Positions 48,430-57,892 of a DNA stretch of 64,000 bases are shown here, piece by piece. The stretch is taken from assembly GCA_035048815.1 (NCBI GenBank), contig JAUCBN010000026.1, positions 16,255,001-16,319,000 of the forward strand, given 5' to 3'. Numbering within the stretch: the first letter of the stretch is position 1; each line of letters begins with the position of its first letter. The notes beneath the pieces were generated by a model that saw only the letters and a program-made list of their open reading frames with translations, ran no database searches and was not told the origin of the DNA. Made by a program: the position numbers and the translations under genes. Origin of the DNA: Abelmoschus esculentus. Lineage: Eukaryota; Streptophyta; Magnoliopsida; Malvales; Malvaceae.

Positions 48430-49110
48430 ATTTGAAAGGTGAGCACTGGAGTGTCATCTTGTCTGTCTCAGCCTCATCTGCTGTTGGTCTTCGGCCTCTC
48501 AAGTCCCACCGCATGCACCCATTCATTCCAAGTAAGATTTCCACTTGAATCTACTTCTCCCCTGAGTATGTGGGACTCGAAACAGGGTATTGCCGTGTAA
48601 GGAATGGAATCCCAATATGAAGCCCGTTTGAGTTAGACTGATTGTAGCAAGTAAAGTAAAAGGCCCAGAAAACACAAGTGTCAGAAGCCGATCCATGCTC
48701 TGGCAACTAGGACGGATATGGCCTAAATCATACGTAGGAGGAACCCTACGCACAGAGTAATAAGCCCATTGGATGTCTATTTGTAGCAGTCGGCTCACCC
48801 TAAGCTGTATATTTACCCTCACAGAATGGGACCAACCCAGGACTAATCAACACTCAAGTGGAGGATGATTCATCCACTTAAGTAGCCAACGGATAAGATT
48901 AAACTCAACCTCCATCTCCACCGTACATAACGGATGGGACCACCATGCCTTCTGTCATCCACTGCCTCTTTCATCTCTTCAGGATTGCCCTCACGGATAT
49001 GCAATTGGCAATGGCAATGGCAATGGCAATGGCCTTCAAGTCTAAGAGTGATTAAGTAACTCAAATATGCCATGCCTACACCTATGCAGTAGGACCCGGT
49101 GGACCCAGAA
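48430..49110. other. GC-richer island of unknown origin
   Basis: About 680 bases with clearly higher GC content than the DNA on both sides. It has no repeats shared with the rest of the window and no frame I recognise (the longest minus frame is about 99 codons, 48523-48822). It could be an organelle DNA insertion, a gene fragment carried by a transposon, or a decayed gene. Confidence 0.4.
49002..49033. repeat. GGCAAT hexanucleotide microsatellite
   Basis: Four consecutive copies of GGCAAT, starting with TTGGCAATGGCAATGGCAAT and ending in GGCC. Confidence 0.8.
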
Positions 49111-49465
49111 TTTTAGAACCAAAATAAATATCTAAAATGTTTTCAAGTAAAATAGGTATTTAATATTTTTATATTTTATTTAAGTATTTAATCGTTAATA
49201 AACAGTTTAAAATTTATTAATCAATCAAAATATGATATATGTTATATTTTATTTTTATTAAAAATAAATTTAAAATTTGTCAAAATTTCTTAAGATAATC
49301 CTTAAACGTTTAATTTATATTGTAGTCGTTGTTGTTGTCGGTCGTTGATAGCGTGCCCACAATTTGTCTTCCATACTCAATTTCTTTTTCCATCCTTCCA
49401 TCGTCGAAACTCGAAAATTGATGTGTCAACGTTATAAAAAGATAAAAAATAACAAATAATAATCA

Positions 49466-49543
49466 ATCAAACAATGAACAACATATTAGCCTTGCGACAA
49501 TAACATCAAACAATGAACAACATATTAGCCTTGCGACAATAAC
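49466..49543. repeat. 39-bp tandem duplication
   Basis: Two adjacent identical units beginning ATCAAACAATGAACAACATA. The lack of divergence suggests a recent event. Confidence 0.9.
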
Positions 49544-50291
49544 ATGATGAACGACGACAATAACAGTCGAATTTAAAAATTTAGGAATTTGAGATTTATT
49601 TTGTCACTTTTGGTGAATTTAAGGATTATTTTAGAAAACATAAACTATATAAATGAGCATCCGACTATAACCAATTATTTGTTGAATTCCTTAATTATGA
49701 GAAGTTATAAACAGATCATTCGATTAATCACACCTAATAATCTGGTCTAATTTTATTAAAAATAAACAATTAAAGATGTAATTGTTAATAAAATTTGTAT
49801 AATAATAAATTTAAAACATTTACATTTTATTTTAAATGGACCTAATTTAAAATTTTAACTCTTAATATTCAAAAATTATAATATTTTAGTCTATTAAATC
49901 TTAAACTTCATCTTCTTCTCTTTTAAAAATAAAATCTATACCCCCTGTTAAGGGTAGCTCATCCTAAATAATTGTTGTAAACATTAATGTAGGTTTTGAT
50001 TCTCCTAAAATTCCATTAAGTATCTAATTAAAACAAATCAAGATCCTCTACTTCATAAAACAAAAAGGATTAACATTTTTGTACAAGAAAAAATGATGCA
50101 GTTTTAATATAAAATCAGTATTATTATCACATGCACAGATTAACAATTTAGAAACTTCATTTCTAAAATTCAACAAAATGGCTTCTTTTGAAGCCAACAC
50201 TAATTCAACTCTGTGTAAGAGAAAATAAATAAATTAAAATAAAATCCAAAAAAATGGAGTGAAAGCAAAAAAAAAAAAAAAGGATTCAAGA

Positions 50292-51578
50292 TCATACCGA
50301 TAGATACAATACTATACAATAGAGTGCAACGATGCAGCTGTGCGCTCGGTATATCTGACCGTCTGATTTTGCCTCATCAAACCTCTCCGGTGATGAAGCT
50401 GGACTACTTAACCAAGCTGAGTGATCTGGTGATGGGGATGATTCCGGCGATTGAACAGCTGGACCCACCACGGAACCACCCGGCGCCGGAATTAGACCAG
50501 ACGAATCTTTCCCGAAAATCTCTCTGGGTAACAGAACCTTGGAAACACCGAAAATGGAAACGGGATTTTGGTCGAAAACCGTTTGGGTAACCGACGCTTG
50601 AACGATTCCCGTATCGATCGCAACAGATCTGTTGACTCTCGATATGTTGAGAGTGAAGCTACCCGCGCCGTTATCCTCAGTTGCTAGTGTGGGTTGAACC
50701 GGGTTCACGATTGACTCCAGAGAACCCAATGGGTAATAAGAATGGAGGACGTGGAATTTTAGAACCACTGATTTCATATCAGCCGGAAGTGACTGCAATC
50801 TCACGTTTCCCGGCAGATCGCCGAAAGCCCCATCGGTGGGGACAAAGAGCGTGATCCCAGCACCAGCTTCGTCGGCTTCGAATTCATCAACGACACCAGA
50901 AGCCGCTAACATTGCGGCGGCGACATTGAAATTGTGGCCATCGATCAAGGCTTTGGTAATGTTGAGGCCGGGAGGAGGGCGGCTGTCGGAAGCCATTAAC
51001 TTGAAGTCGTACGGGACGAGAAGGGAATTAACGGCGAGGATCGTGATGTTGTACGGCAGCGTTTTGATCAGTGACAAAACGGTAGCGTTTGAACCGGAGT
51101 AAGGATCGGGTGATTGGATTGTAATGACATTGGTTAACGGGTTGCGCGTGATGTTGACGGCGCCGAAGTTGGCAGGGACCCGACCCGTTGTTTGGAGGAG
51201 AGTAGTCACTAGGACGCCGGAAGGCGGGATCTTGAGGAGGTCAGTCCAGGAGAAGTACTGTAAAAGGATGTGGTAGCGGAGGATGTCGCCGACCGATGAC
51301 GGTGGGAGTCGGCGAGTGAGTTCAGACGAAGGAGGAACGGAGAGGAAGGGGTTTGGCACGGCGAGCAGAGTGATGGGATCTTGTCGGCGCGTGAGGTCAG
51401 ATGCAACGGAAGTTGAGCTGAGTAGTGAGTTGAAAGAAGTCAGGTTTTGTACAGAAGAGAGGATGGAGGTTATGTTGAGTTCATTAACGGCGGTGGGTGA
51501 TGAGGCGGAGGAGTAGAATAGTAGGAAATAAAAGAATGTGATAGGGGTAGTATGGGAAATAAGGAGTGAAACTGCCAT
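50292..51578 (-). CDS. FLA4: Fasciclin-like arabinogalactan protein FLA4 (SOS5)-like
   Basis: A cell-surface glycoprotein thought to act in cell wall signalling, root growth and seed mucilage. This intronless gene encodes 428 aa. The first about 27 residues form a signal peptide (MAVSLLISHTTPITFFYFLL onwards). FAS1 domain 1 (about 35-185) contains LTRRLPPSSVGDILRYHILL. FAS1 domain 2 (about 205-350) contains INGHNF-like DGHNFNVAAAMLAASGV, FVPTDGAFGDLP, LKFHVLHSYYPLGSLESI and FDQNPVSIFGVSKVLLP. These closely match FLA4 as I remember it. A Pro/Ser-rich segment (APGG, SPESSPSP) and a hydrophobic C terminus (CIVALYCIVLYLSV) suggest AG glycans and a GPI anchor. Many N-glycosylation sites (NIT, NLT, NIS) are present. 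A 0.8-kb foldback element lies about 170 bp upstream of the start codon. Confidence 0.92.
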   Translation of the reverse strand: MAVSLLISHTTPITFFYFLLFYSSASSPTAVNELNITSILSSVQNLTSFNSLLSSTSVASDLTRRQDPITLLAVPNPFLSVPPSSELTRRLPPSSVGDILRYHILLQYFSWTDLLKIPPSGVLVTTLLQTTGRVPANFGAVNITRNPLTNVITIQSPDPYSGSNATVLSLIKTLPYNITILAVNSLLVPYDFKLMASDSRPPPGLNITKALIDGHNFNVAAAMLAASGVVDEFEADEAGAGITLFVPTDGAFGDLPGNVRLQSLPADMKSVVLKFHVLHSYYPLGSLESIVNPVQPTLATEDNGAGSFTLNISRVNRSVAIDTGIVQASVTQTVFDQNPVSIFGVSKVLLPREIFGKDSSGLIPAPGGSVVGPAVQSPESSPSPDHSAWLSSPASSPERFDEAKSDGQIYRAHSCIVALYCIVLYLSV

Positions 51579-51749
51579 ACCTTTCGAGCTCTCTTTTGCA
51601 GAGATTGAGTGGAAGAAGGAAAGAAAAGGAAAGGGAGGAGTGTGAAGAGAGTGAGCGTGTGATTTGATTTTGATGCAAGAATTCCAGTCTGTAAATAAAC
51701 AATTATTTTCTATACTGGGAGTATTTTATCATCAAAAGTAAAATATATG

Positions 51750-52540
51750 ATAGGAAAATTTTACAACGGATGTCGAATATCATCGAACACCGTTAATAAT
51801 GAATATCATTGAATATAATTAAACTAATCAATAAAGATTAAAAAATTTAAGGACTCAACGTATAACTATAAATTATTTAAATAAATTATTTATTAAATTA
51901 TTTTCTATATATTATTTTATTTTTAAAATAATTAAATAAATATTAATTTAAATTAATTTTTAAAAATAAAAATAACTCTAAATCCTAAAGCAAATTCCAA
52001 AACCTAAATCACTAAACATAAAACTTTAAACCCTAAAATATAAAATCTCAAAAACTTAAAAGTATTAAACCATAAACACTAAATCTAAACCCTAAAATTC
52101 TAAACCCTAAAATAATCAAAACCCCTATATCTAAATCTTAAACTAATTTTGGATTTTAAGTTTATGGTTTATATTTTTTTAGAGTTTAAAATTTTTTATT
52201 TTAGGATTTAGGCTATGGTTATATTTTTAGATTTTATAGTTTATGATTTTATTATTTTAGTTTTTAGAGTTTATGATTTAGTGTTTTGGATTTTAAGATT
52301 TAATGTTTAATATTTTTTAGCTTGAGTTTAGGGTTTTATATTTTTTCAAATTAAAAATTATTTAAAAAATTTAAAATATAATATATATAATTTATTTAAA
52401 ATTTTATTTAAAATAATTTAAAATTATATGTTTAATTCTTAAAAATTTTAATTTTTATTAATAAATTTAATAATATTCAGCGGTATTCATCGTTAATAAT
52501 GTTTAACAATATTCGATGTACGTCGTAGACTCATCCTATT
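51750..52540. mobile_element. Large foldback element with telomere-like arms
   Basis: The outer arms are inverted. The left contains ATAGGAAAATTTTACAACGG then TGTCGAATATC, and the reverse complement of the right contains ATAGGATGAGTCTACGACGT then ACATCGAATATT. Pairing continues through GTTAATAATGAATA-like sequence. Inside, CCCTAAA-type motifs on the left (51960-52140) face TTTAGGG-type motifs on the right (52140-52340). There is no ORF and no clear target duplication. Confidence 0.6.
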
Positions 52541-52859
52541 TACAATTATATAATAAAATCCAGCTATTTTTTGGTTTTTGTTAGCTGTATACTCACTCGC
52601 GGCTCTCAGGCGAGTGAACACACCTGCTCTTATTAACATAAGAGGGTGAGAGCGGTGATTTTTTAAGGTTGAGCGATTATAATTATTAAACTTCCAAGGT
52701 TGCAATTTACACCAAATTACTAAACCAATTTAAGATTTAATTTAATCTTTAACATAAATAATATATATAAAAATAAAACTACATTTTAACTTCATTTCAA
52801 TTTTTATAATATAATTTTATAAATAAAATATTTACTAAAAATTTACGTTATAAAATTAA

Positions 52860-53480
52860 AATATTATTTATAATATATAGTTAAACTTTAAACATCAAAC
52901 CTTAAATCATATATGTAATTAAACTCTAAAACATAAACCTTAAATATATATAACTAACTCTTAAATTCCAAAATTTAATATTAAAATATTATTTATAATA
53001 TATATTATGATTTATAGTATAAATTATAAATATACTTCATCTGTCCTAAAAATAATGTCTCTTATTGACTTTTGGGGTCAAACTTTTTGAACTTTGACTA
53101 ATGATTATTTAAAATTTACTATTATAAAAATATAAAAGAAATATAATTTAGAAACCTCTAATCGAGTATATTTCAAATATATATTTTATAAAATTTAATT
53201 ATTTATGACTTTCAAAAATTTTATAGTCAAAGTTTAAAATTTTTGACTTTCAAAAAGTCAATAAAAAATATTATTTATGGGACGGATGAAGTATTTTTTA
53301 ATTTTAGGGTTTATGATTTAAGGTTTAGTTATATATATTTAGAGTTTAAGTTTGAGGTTTAATTATATATTGTTTAGAGTTTATAATTTAATATTTAGTT
53401 ATATATGTGATCTAATATCTAATAAATGTTTAATTGTATAATAATATTATTTTATAGTTTAATGGTATTTTTAATAAAAA
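52860..53480. repeat. AT-rich foldback interrupted by a Stowaway MITE
   Basis: The left arm (about 52870-52975) has AAACCTTAAATCATATATG and ACCTTAAATATATATAACTA. The right arm (about 53300-53420) has the inverted versions (TTTAAGGTTTAGTTATATAT). A Stowaway element lies between them. Confidence 0.5.
53035..53291. mobile_element. Stowaway (Tc1/mariner-type) MITE
   Basis: Flanked by TA on both sides (53033-53034, 53292-53293). The left end CTTCATCTGTCCTAAAAATA and the reverse complement of the right end CTTCATCCGTCCCATAAATA fit the Stowaway consensus CTCCCTCYGTYCC family. Length 257 bp. Further inverted blocks include GACTTTTGGGGTCAAA against GACTTTTTGAAAGTC-type sequence. Confidence 0.85.
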
Positions 53481-54426
53481 ATTAAAGTTTAATAGTATTT
53501 TAAAATTTTGACTTAAAGATAGAATTCAAGTTTTGACCTAGATTAAGGGACTTAAAATTTCATTCCTTTAGCCCAATTAATTATCGATAAATTACACATA
53601 TTTTAATACCATATTAAGATCAAATAGAATATTTAGACAAGAGTTTTAATTTATATTGAAAACTAAGATAAAAACATGTGGAGAAATTTGAGTATGAAAA
53701 AGTTTGAGAGAAAATTAAACCGATAATAATATATTTTTAAAAATCTTGTAAAATATCGTGATCTTTTCAAAAAAAAATTTGGGGAATTTTTAGAATTATT
53801 TATACGATTATAATTTAGTTATTCTTACAGTTCAAATATAATAATTCTCGTCTTTATCTCTATTTTAGAATTCGATAATAAAATTTTTTAATTCCGTAAA
53901 TAAAGGTTTTAATTGTTCATCTTTATTGATCTAAATCTTTATGATTTTCGAATATTCCCTCTTCGATTCTAGTCCGAAGTACAAGAAATTTTTTAAAAAA
54001 ACTTATATTACTAATTTTATTTAATTATATTTTCTTTATAATTTGGACTATTTTTGGGTTTTAATATAAACTATTGAAAATTTAAATGTAATATTTTACT
54101 ATAAAATATTTTAATAACTTTATATAAAATGAAATAAAAATATATCATTAAATAAATAAAACTAATTACAATTTAAACTAATAAATTCTATAGATAATTA
54201 CTATTTTATTATAAAATATTTTAATTAACTATTTATATTATCATTAACAATTACTTATATTAATTACATGAAATAAAAATAGGTTTTCGGACTATCCATA
54301 TTCCATACGGACCACACCTATTATTCAAAACAAGAAAACTCAAAGTCTCATTAAGCGACGCCGTTTAATATCACGATCCCTAGGGTTTTTCTCTTAAATG
54401 AACGAAGCTAAAAGGCAAAAGCTTGT

Positions 54427-54435
54427 AAACCCTAA
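54427..54435 (+). promoter_or_regulatory. Telo-box upstream of TIM9
   Basis: AAACCCTAA lies 52 bp before the TIM9 start codon, and the inverted form TAGGGTTTTT lies at 54381-54390. Telo-boxes near the transcription start are common in plant genes for ribosomal proteins and mitochondrial biogenesis. The same letters also occur in the local telomere-like repeats, so function is an inference. Confidence 0.4.
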
Positions 54436-54486
54436 GCAAAATCCTGTTCCTAACTAGAAATTACATCGGAAGAGGCAAGATCCAGT

Positions 54487-55571
54487 ATGGACAAGAACAT
54501 GCTAGCTGGGCTCGAGGGTCTCCCTGAAGAAGATAAGAACCGAATGTCCGCCATGATCGACCATCTTCAGCTTCGTGACAGGTTTTTAACCCTCTTTTTC
54601 TGCCCTTACATTTGAATTTGATGAATAATGAAGCTTTAGGAAATGGTTTCTTCTTGTTTGGGGTATACGATTTTTGGGTGTTTTTAATTGTTATGTTTGG
54701 TCTGGATTGTTTATGGTTAGCTTCTCAGATTGTTGAAAATGCAGGGTTTTGTGTTGTTGCTCTGTGTATGATGAGAAGCTAAAGAGATGTTCTCCTTAAA
54801 ACCAGTGCAGCCTTTTTTGTGTTGCTTCTGGACGTTTTGGGAACTACATTTCTACAATATGAATTATGAAGCCTTTCTTAATGATTTTTTATTTGCTAAG
54901 GATGGTGGACTGGTGGTTGACACTTTTCACTTGGATTATCAAAATTTTTTTTTTTTCATCTTTCTTTTGTGTTAACTGCCTTGAATGTTTAGATCCTTGA
55001 ATTGGTATTAGCTTTTTCTTGCTCAAAATGAAGTGTTCAATTTTGTTTATGTTGATCTTTCCTGATGGTACTTGTAATGCCTACCTGGGATTTTGGGGGG
55101 ATAATTGATGGTTATGACATTGTTATTTGCATAAACTTATTGGCTGGGGCTGTTGCTGGGGTTGGAAGATTTTATGCAATGATCATATTTCCATTTACAA
55201 TCCTCTCCATGGTTTTCTATATGTACTGCTTAAAGAGCCGATTCCATATAGCCAACCAAAATGGACTTGTATCTTGGTTTGATTGCTTTGTGGTTTTGAA
55301 TCTCTGTTTTACTTTACGTAACACTAGTACTATGGAGGTGTCTCTATCCTTCTAATTATTTTATGCTTTATGCTTGATGTACAGTTTGAGAATGTATAAT
55401 TCACTTGTGGAGAGATGCTTCAATGACTGCGTGGACAACTTTACTCGCAAGACTCTGCAGAAGCAAGAGGAGACTTGTGTTGCGCGATGTGCCGAGAAGT
55501 TCTTGAAGCACTCGATGCGTGTAGGACTGAGGTTTGCTGAGCTGAACTCCCAGGCTGCAACACAAGATTAA
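54487..55571 (+). CDS. TIM9: Mitochondrial intermembrane-space import chaperone TIM9
   Basis: Small Tim protein that, with TIM10, carries hydrophobic precursors across the intermembrane space to the inner membrane TIM22 complex. Exon 1 (54487-54581) and exon 2 (55385-55571) join in phase across an 803-bp intron and encode 93 aa, as I recall for Arabidopsis TIM9. The twin CX3C motif is Cys43/Cys47 (CFNDC) and Cys63/Cys67 (CVARC), with the conserved VDNFTRKTL between. There is no cleavable presequence, as expected for a protein trapped by MIA40-dependent disulfide formation. The gene is divergent from FLA4 and 0.6 kb upstream of the PPR gene on the same strand. Confidence 0.95.
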
Positions 55572-56170
55572 AAGCTAAGCCACGAGTGGGGCTTAAAATG
55601 CTTTTTGCTTAATCACATGAAAATTTCTTTTTGGGATAAATCTAGTTCTTCTTCCTCAGATGAAAGGCGATATGTTGTTGGGATTTGACAATTGTTGTTA
55701 ATCATAGGACATGTTAATGTTGGTTTTCTCATAAGAAATTGAATACAATTGAATAGATATTTGTTATGCTAGATGGTTAATTCACCATGATTGTTGATGA
55801 GATGGTGAAAACATTTTCTGGATTTATTGTTGTAAATCCTTTCAGTTGATTTTCTTTGGAGCTCAAGAAGCAAATAAAACCTGCAGAGATTAAAAAATCA
55901 AACAAACAATTCTTAGTTTAAGATTTGTCACGGTGATCTTGAAGAAAAGAATTTGATCACTCAAAACTCTGTAAAATCTGCAATATCAAACCAGCAATTG
56001 CATAGTATCTGTAATATTTGATCGAAATTAGTCGATTAATTCACAAATTATGACGAATATTGTAATATTTTATCTAACTTAATCAATTAATACATCAAAT
56101 ACACGTGAGAATTTTAAAAAAAAATCTTATATATTTCCTTGGTCATCCCAAACAATCCCAAAGCTGAACA
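55572..56170. other. Spacer between TIM9 and PPR gene
   Basis: The first about 300 bases are probably TIM9 3' UTR and terminator. The rest is the short promoter of the PPR gene. No other feature is seen. Confidence 0.6.
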
Positions 56171-57892
56171 ATGATGCTTCAAGCTCCTCAAACACTAACA
56201 CTCATTCCAAAAATGGTGAAGAACCCGCCTCTCAAGGCCCTCTCACTCTTCAACTCTTCAATCCTCCAAGGCCTGCAACACTCCCATGAATCAATAGCCT
56301 TCACTTTACACATTCTTCTTTCTTCCAACACGCTCTTACATTCTCAGTCCCTTCTTCTCCAGGTTATCGCCGGTAGAATCTCTTCCCCTTTCTTCACTCC
56401 TTTGTCTCTATTCCAATACTTAACTCAACCCAGTTTTAGTCTCACTTCGATGAATCAAATCCTTCTATGTGAATCCATTATCAACGCCCATGTTCAATCC
56501 CAGTTACCCGATGAAACCATTTATTATTTCAATCAAATGGTAGACAAAAACCTTGTGGTTGGACCCAATACTTTTAATAACATACTCAGTTTTCTTATAA
56601 AGTTTGATTCTTTCGAGAAAGCTTGGACCCTTTTTAAAGACTCCAAGGAGAAGGTTAAGCTGGATGTCTATAGTTTTGGGATATTGATCAAAGGGTGTTG
56701 CGAGGCGGGTGATTTAGGCAAAAGTTTTGAACTTTTAGATCAGATAGAAGAGTTGGGGTTCTCTCCAAATGTTGTCATATACACCACTTTGATCGATGGA
56801 TGCTGTAAAAATGGCGACTTGGAGAAGGCGAAAATGTTGTTTACCAAAATGGAGGCGCTGGGTTTGGTTCCTAATGAGTATACATACACGGTTTTAATCA
56901 ATGGGTTGTTTAGAAAGGGACTTAGGAATGATGGGTTGGTGCTTTACGAGAAGATGCAGCGCAAAGGGGTGATTCCGAGTTTGTATACTTACAATTCTGT
57001 GTTGAAAGAATACTGCAACGAGGGAAAAGTAGGTAAAGCATTCGAGATGTTTGATGAAATGCGTGAAAGAGGAGTAGCGTGTAATGCTGTTACCTACAAT
57101 ATATTGATCGGTGGGTTGTGTTGGGAAAAAAGGTTATGGGAGGCTGAGAAATTGGTGGATCAAATGGAAAGGGTTGGTATCAGTCCAAATTTGATTACAT
57201 ATAATTCGCTAATCGATGGTTTTTGTAGTGGTGGGGAGCTCGACAAGGCAATGTTTTTATTTGATCAAATGAAAACCAAGGGTCAGTCTCCATCTTTGGT
57301 GACTTATAACATTCTTATTTCGGGATTCTCTAGAGCTGAAGACTCGACGGCTGTTGCTAATTTGGTGAAGGAAATGGAGGAGAGAGGCATAAGGCCGTCT
57401 AAAGTAACATATACAATCATCATCAATTCATTGATTCGATCAGAAAACACCGAGAAAGCACTCAAGTTATATTTGTTCATGCAGAAGAAGGCCGGTCTGG
57501 TTCCGGATGTTTACACCTACGGTGTCTTGATTCATGGATTATGCGTAAAGGGAAACATGAAGGACGCCCGGAAGCTATTTGAATCGATGGATGAAATGCA
57601 GTTGAAGCCTAATGATGTTATATACAACATGATGATTCACGGGTATTGCAAACAGGGTAGCGCCTATAGAGCCCTGAGGCTGCTTCAAGAAATGAGGGAG
57701 AAGGGGCTGGTTCCTAATGTGGCGAGCTACAGTTCTACCATTGGAGTTCTCTGCAAGGATGGGAAATGGCAAGAGGCCGAGGCTTTACTGCATGAGATGA
57801 TCTGGTCTGGATTTAAACCTTCAGTTTCCATGCATAATTTAATCTCTAAAACCAAACACAATACGTCGTTGAAGATTTCTAGCACAGATTAA
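56171..57892 (+). CDS. P-class pentatricopeptide repeat protein (At4g11690/ABO8-like)
   Basis: A predicted organellar RNA-binding protein; ABO8 of Arabidopsis is mitochondrial and acts in splicing of nad4 intron 3. The gene is intronless and encodes 573 aa. About twelve canonical 35-residue PPRs run from near residue 130 to 565, each with a turn such as NVVIYTTLIDGCCKNGDLEK, SLYTYNSVLKEYCNEGKVGK or NLITYNSLIDGFCSGGELDK. There is no E, E+ or DYW extension, so it is P-class. The N-terminal part (RISSPFFTPLSLFQYLTQP) and overall length resemble At4g11690. The N terminus is rich in Ser, Leu and Lys with few acids, consistent with a mitochondrial presequence. The first ATG is used; two Met codons are adjacent. 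Confidence 0.93.
   Translation: MMLQAPQTLTLIPKMVKNPPLKALSLFNSSILQGLQHSHESIAFTLHILLSSNTLLHSQSLLLQVIAGRISSPFFTPLSLFQYLTQPSFSLTSMNQILLCESIINAHVQSQLPDETIYYFNQMVDKNLVVGPNTFNNILSFLIKFDSFEKAWTLFKDSKEKVKLDVYSFGILIKGCCEAGDLGKSFELLDQIEELGFSPNVVIYTTLIDGCCKNGDLEKAKMLFTKMEALGLVPNEYTYTVLINGLFRKGLRNDGLVLYEKMQRKGVIPSLYTYNSVLKEYCNEGKVGKAFEMFDEMRERGVACNAVTYNILIGGLCWEKRLWEAEKLVDQMERVGISPNLITYNSLIDGFCSGGELDKAMFLFDQMKTKGQSPSLVTYNILISGFSRAEDSTAVANLVKEMEERGIRPSKVTYTIIINSLIRSENTEKALKLYLFMQKKAGLVPDVYTYGVLIHGLCVKGNMKDARKLFESMDEMQLKPNDVIYNMMIHGYCKQGSAYRALRLLQEMREKGLVPNVASYSSTIGVLCKDGKWQEAEALLHEMIWSGFKPSVSMHNLISKTKHNTSLKISSTD

Larger units (their letters stand above)
45278..50291. other. Intergenic region, PP2C to FLA4
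   Basis: Bases 45278-45500 are the PP2C leader and promoter. The rest is mostly AT-rich. It holds a Mutator-like MITE (46554-46812), a possible TIR element (about 47226-47795), a GC-richer island (about 48430-49110) with a GGCAAT hexamer repeat, and a 39-bp tandem duplication (49466-49543). The last 250 bases may be the 3' UTR of FLA4. Confidence 0.55.
51579..54486. other. Intergenic region, FLA4 to TIM9 (divergent genes)
   Basis: The FLA4 leader and promoter are at 51579-51740. Next come a large foldback element (51750-52540), a second AT-rich foldback split by a Stowaway MITE (about 52860-53480), AT-rich DNA, and the TIM9 promoter with telo-box motifs (54381-54435). No gene is seen. Confidence 0.6.

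Noticed and set aside
51636..51660. AGAGAGTGAGCGTGTG resembling mature miR156
   Set aside because: It lies in the FLA4 leader, lacks a matching star arm and differs from miR156 at several positions.
55065..55355. 96-codon hydrophobic open frame between the two TIM9 exons
   Set aside because: It lies wholly inside the TIM9 intron, has no family features and its composition is that of AT-rich intron sequence.
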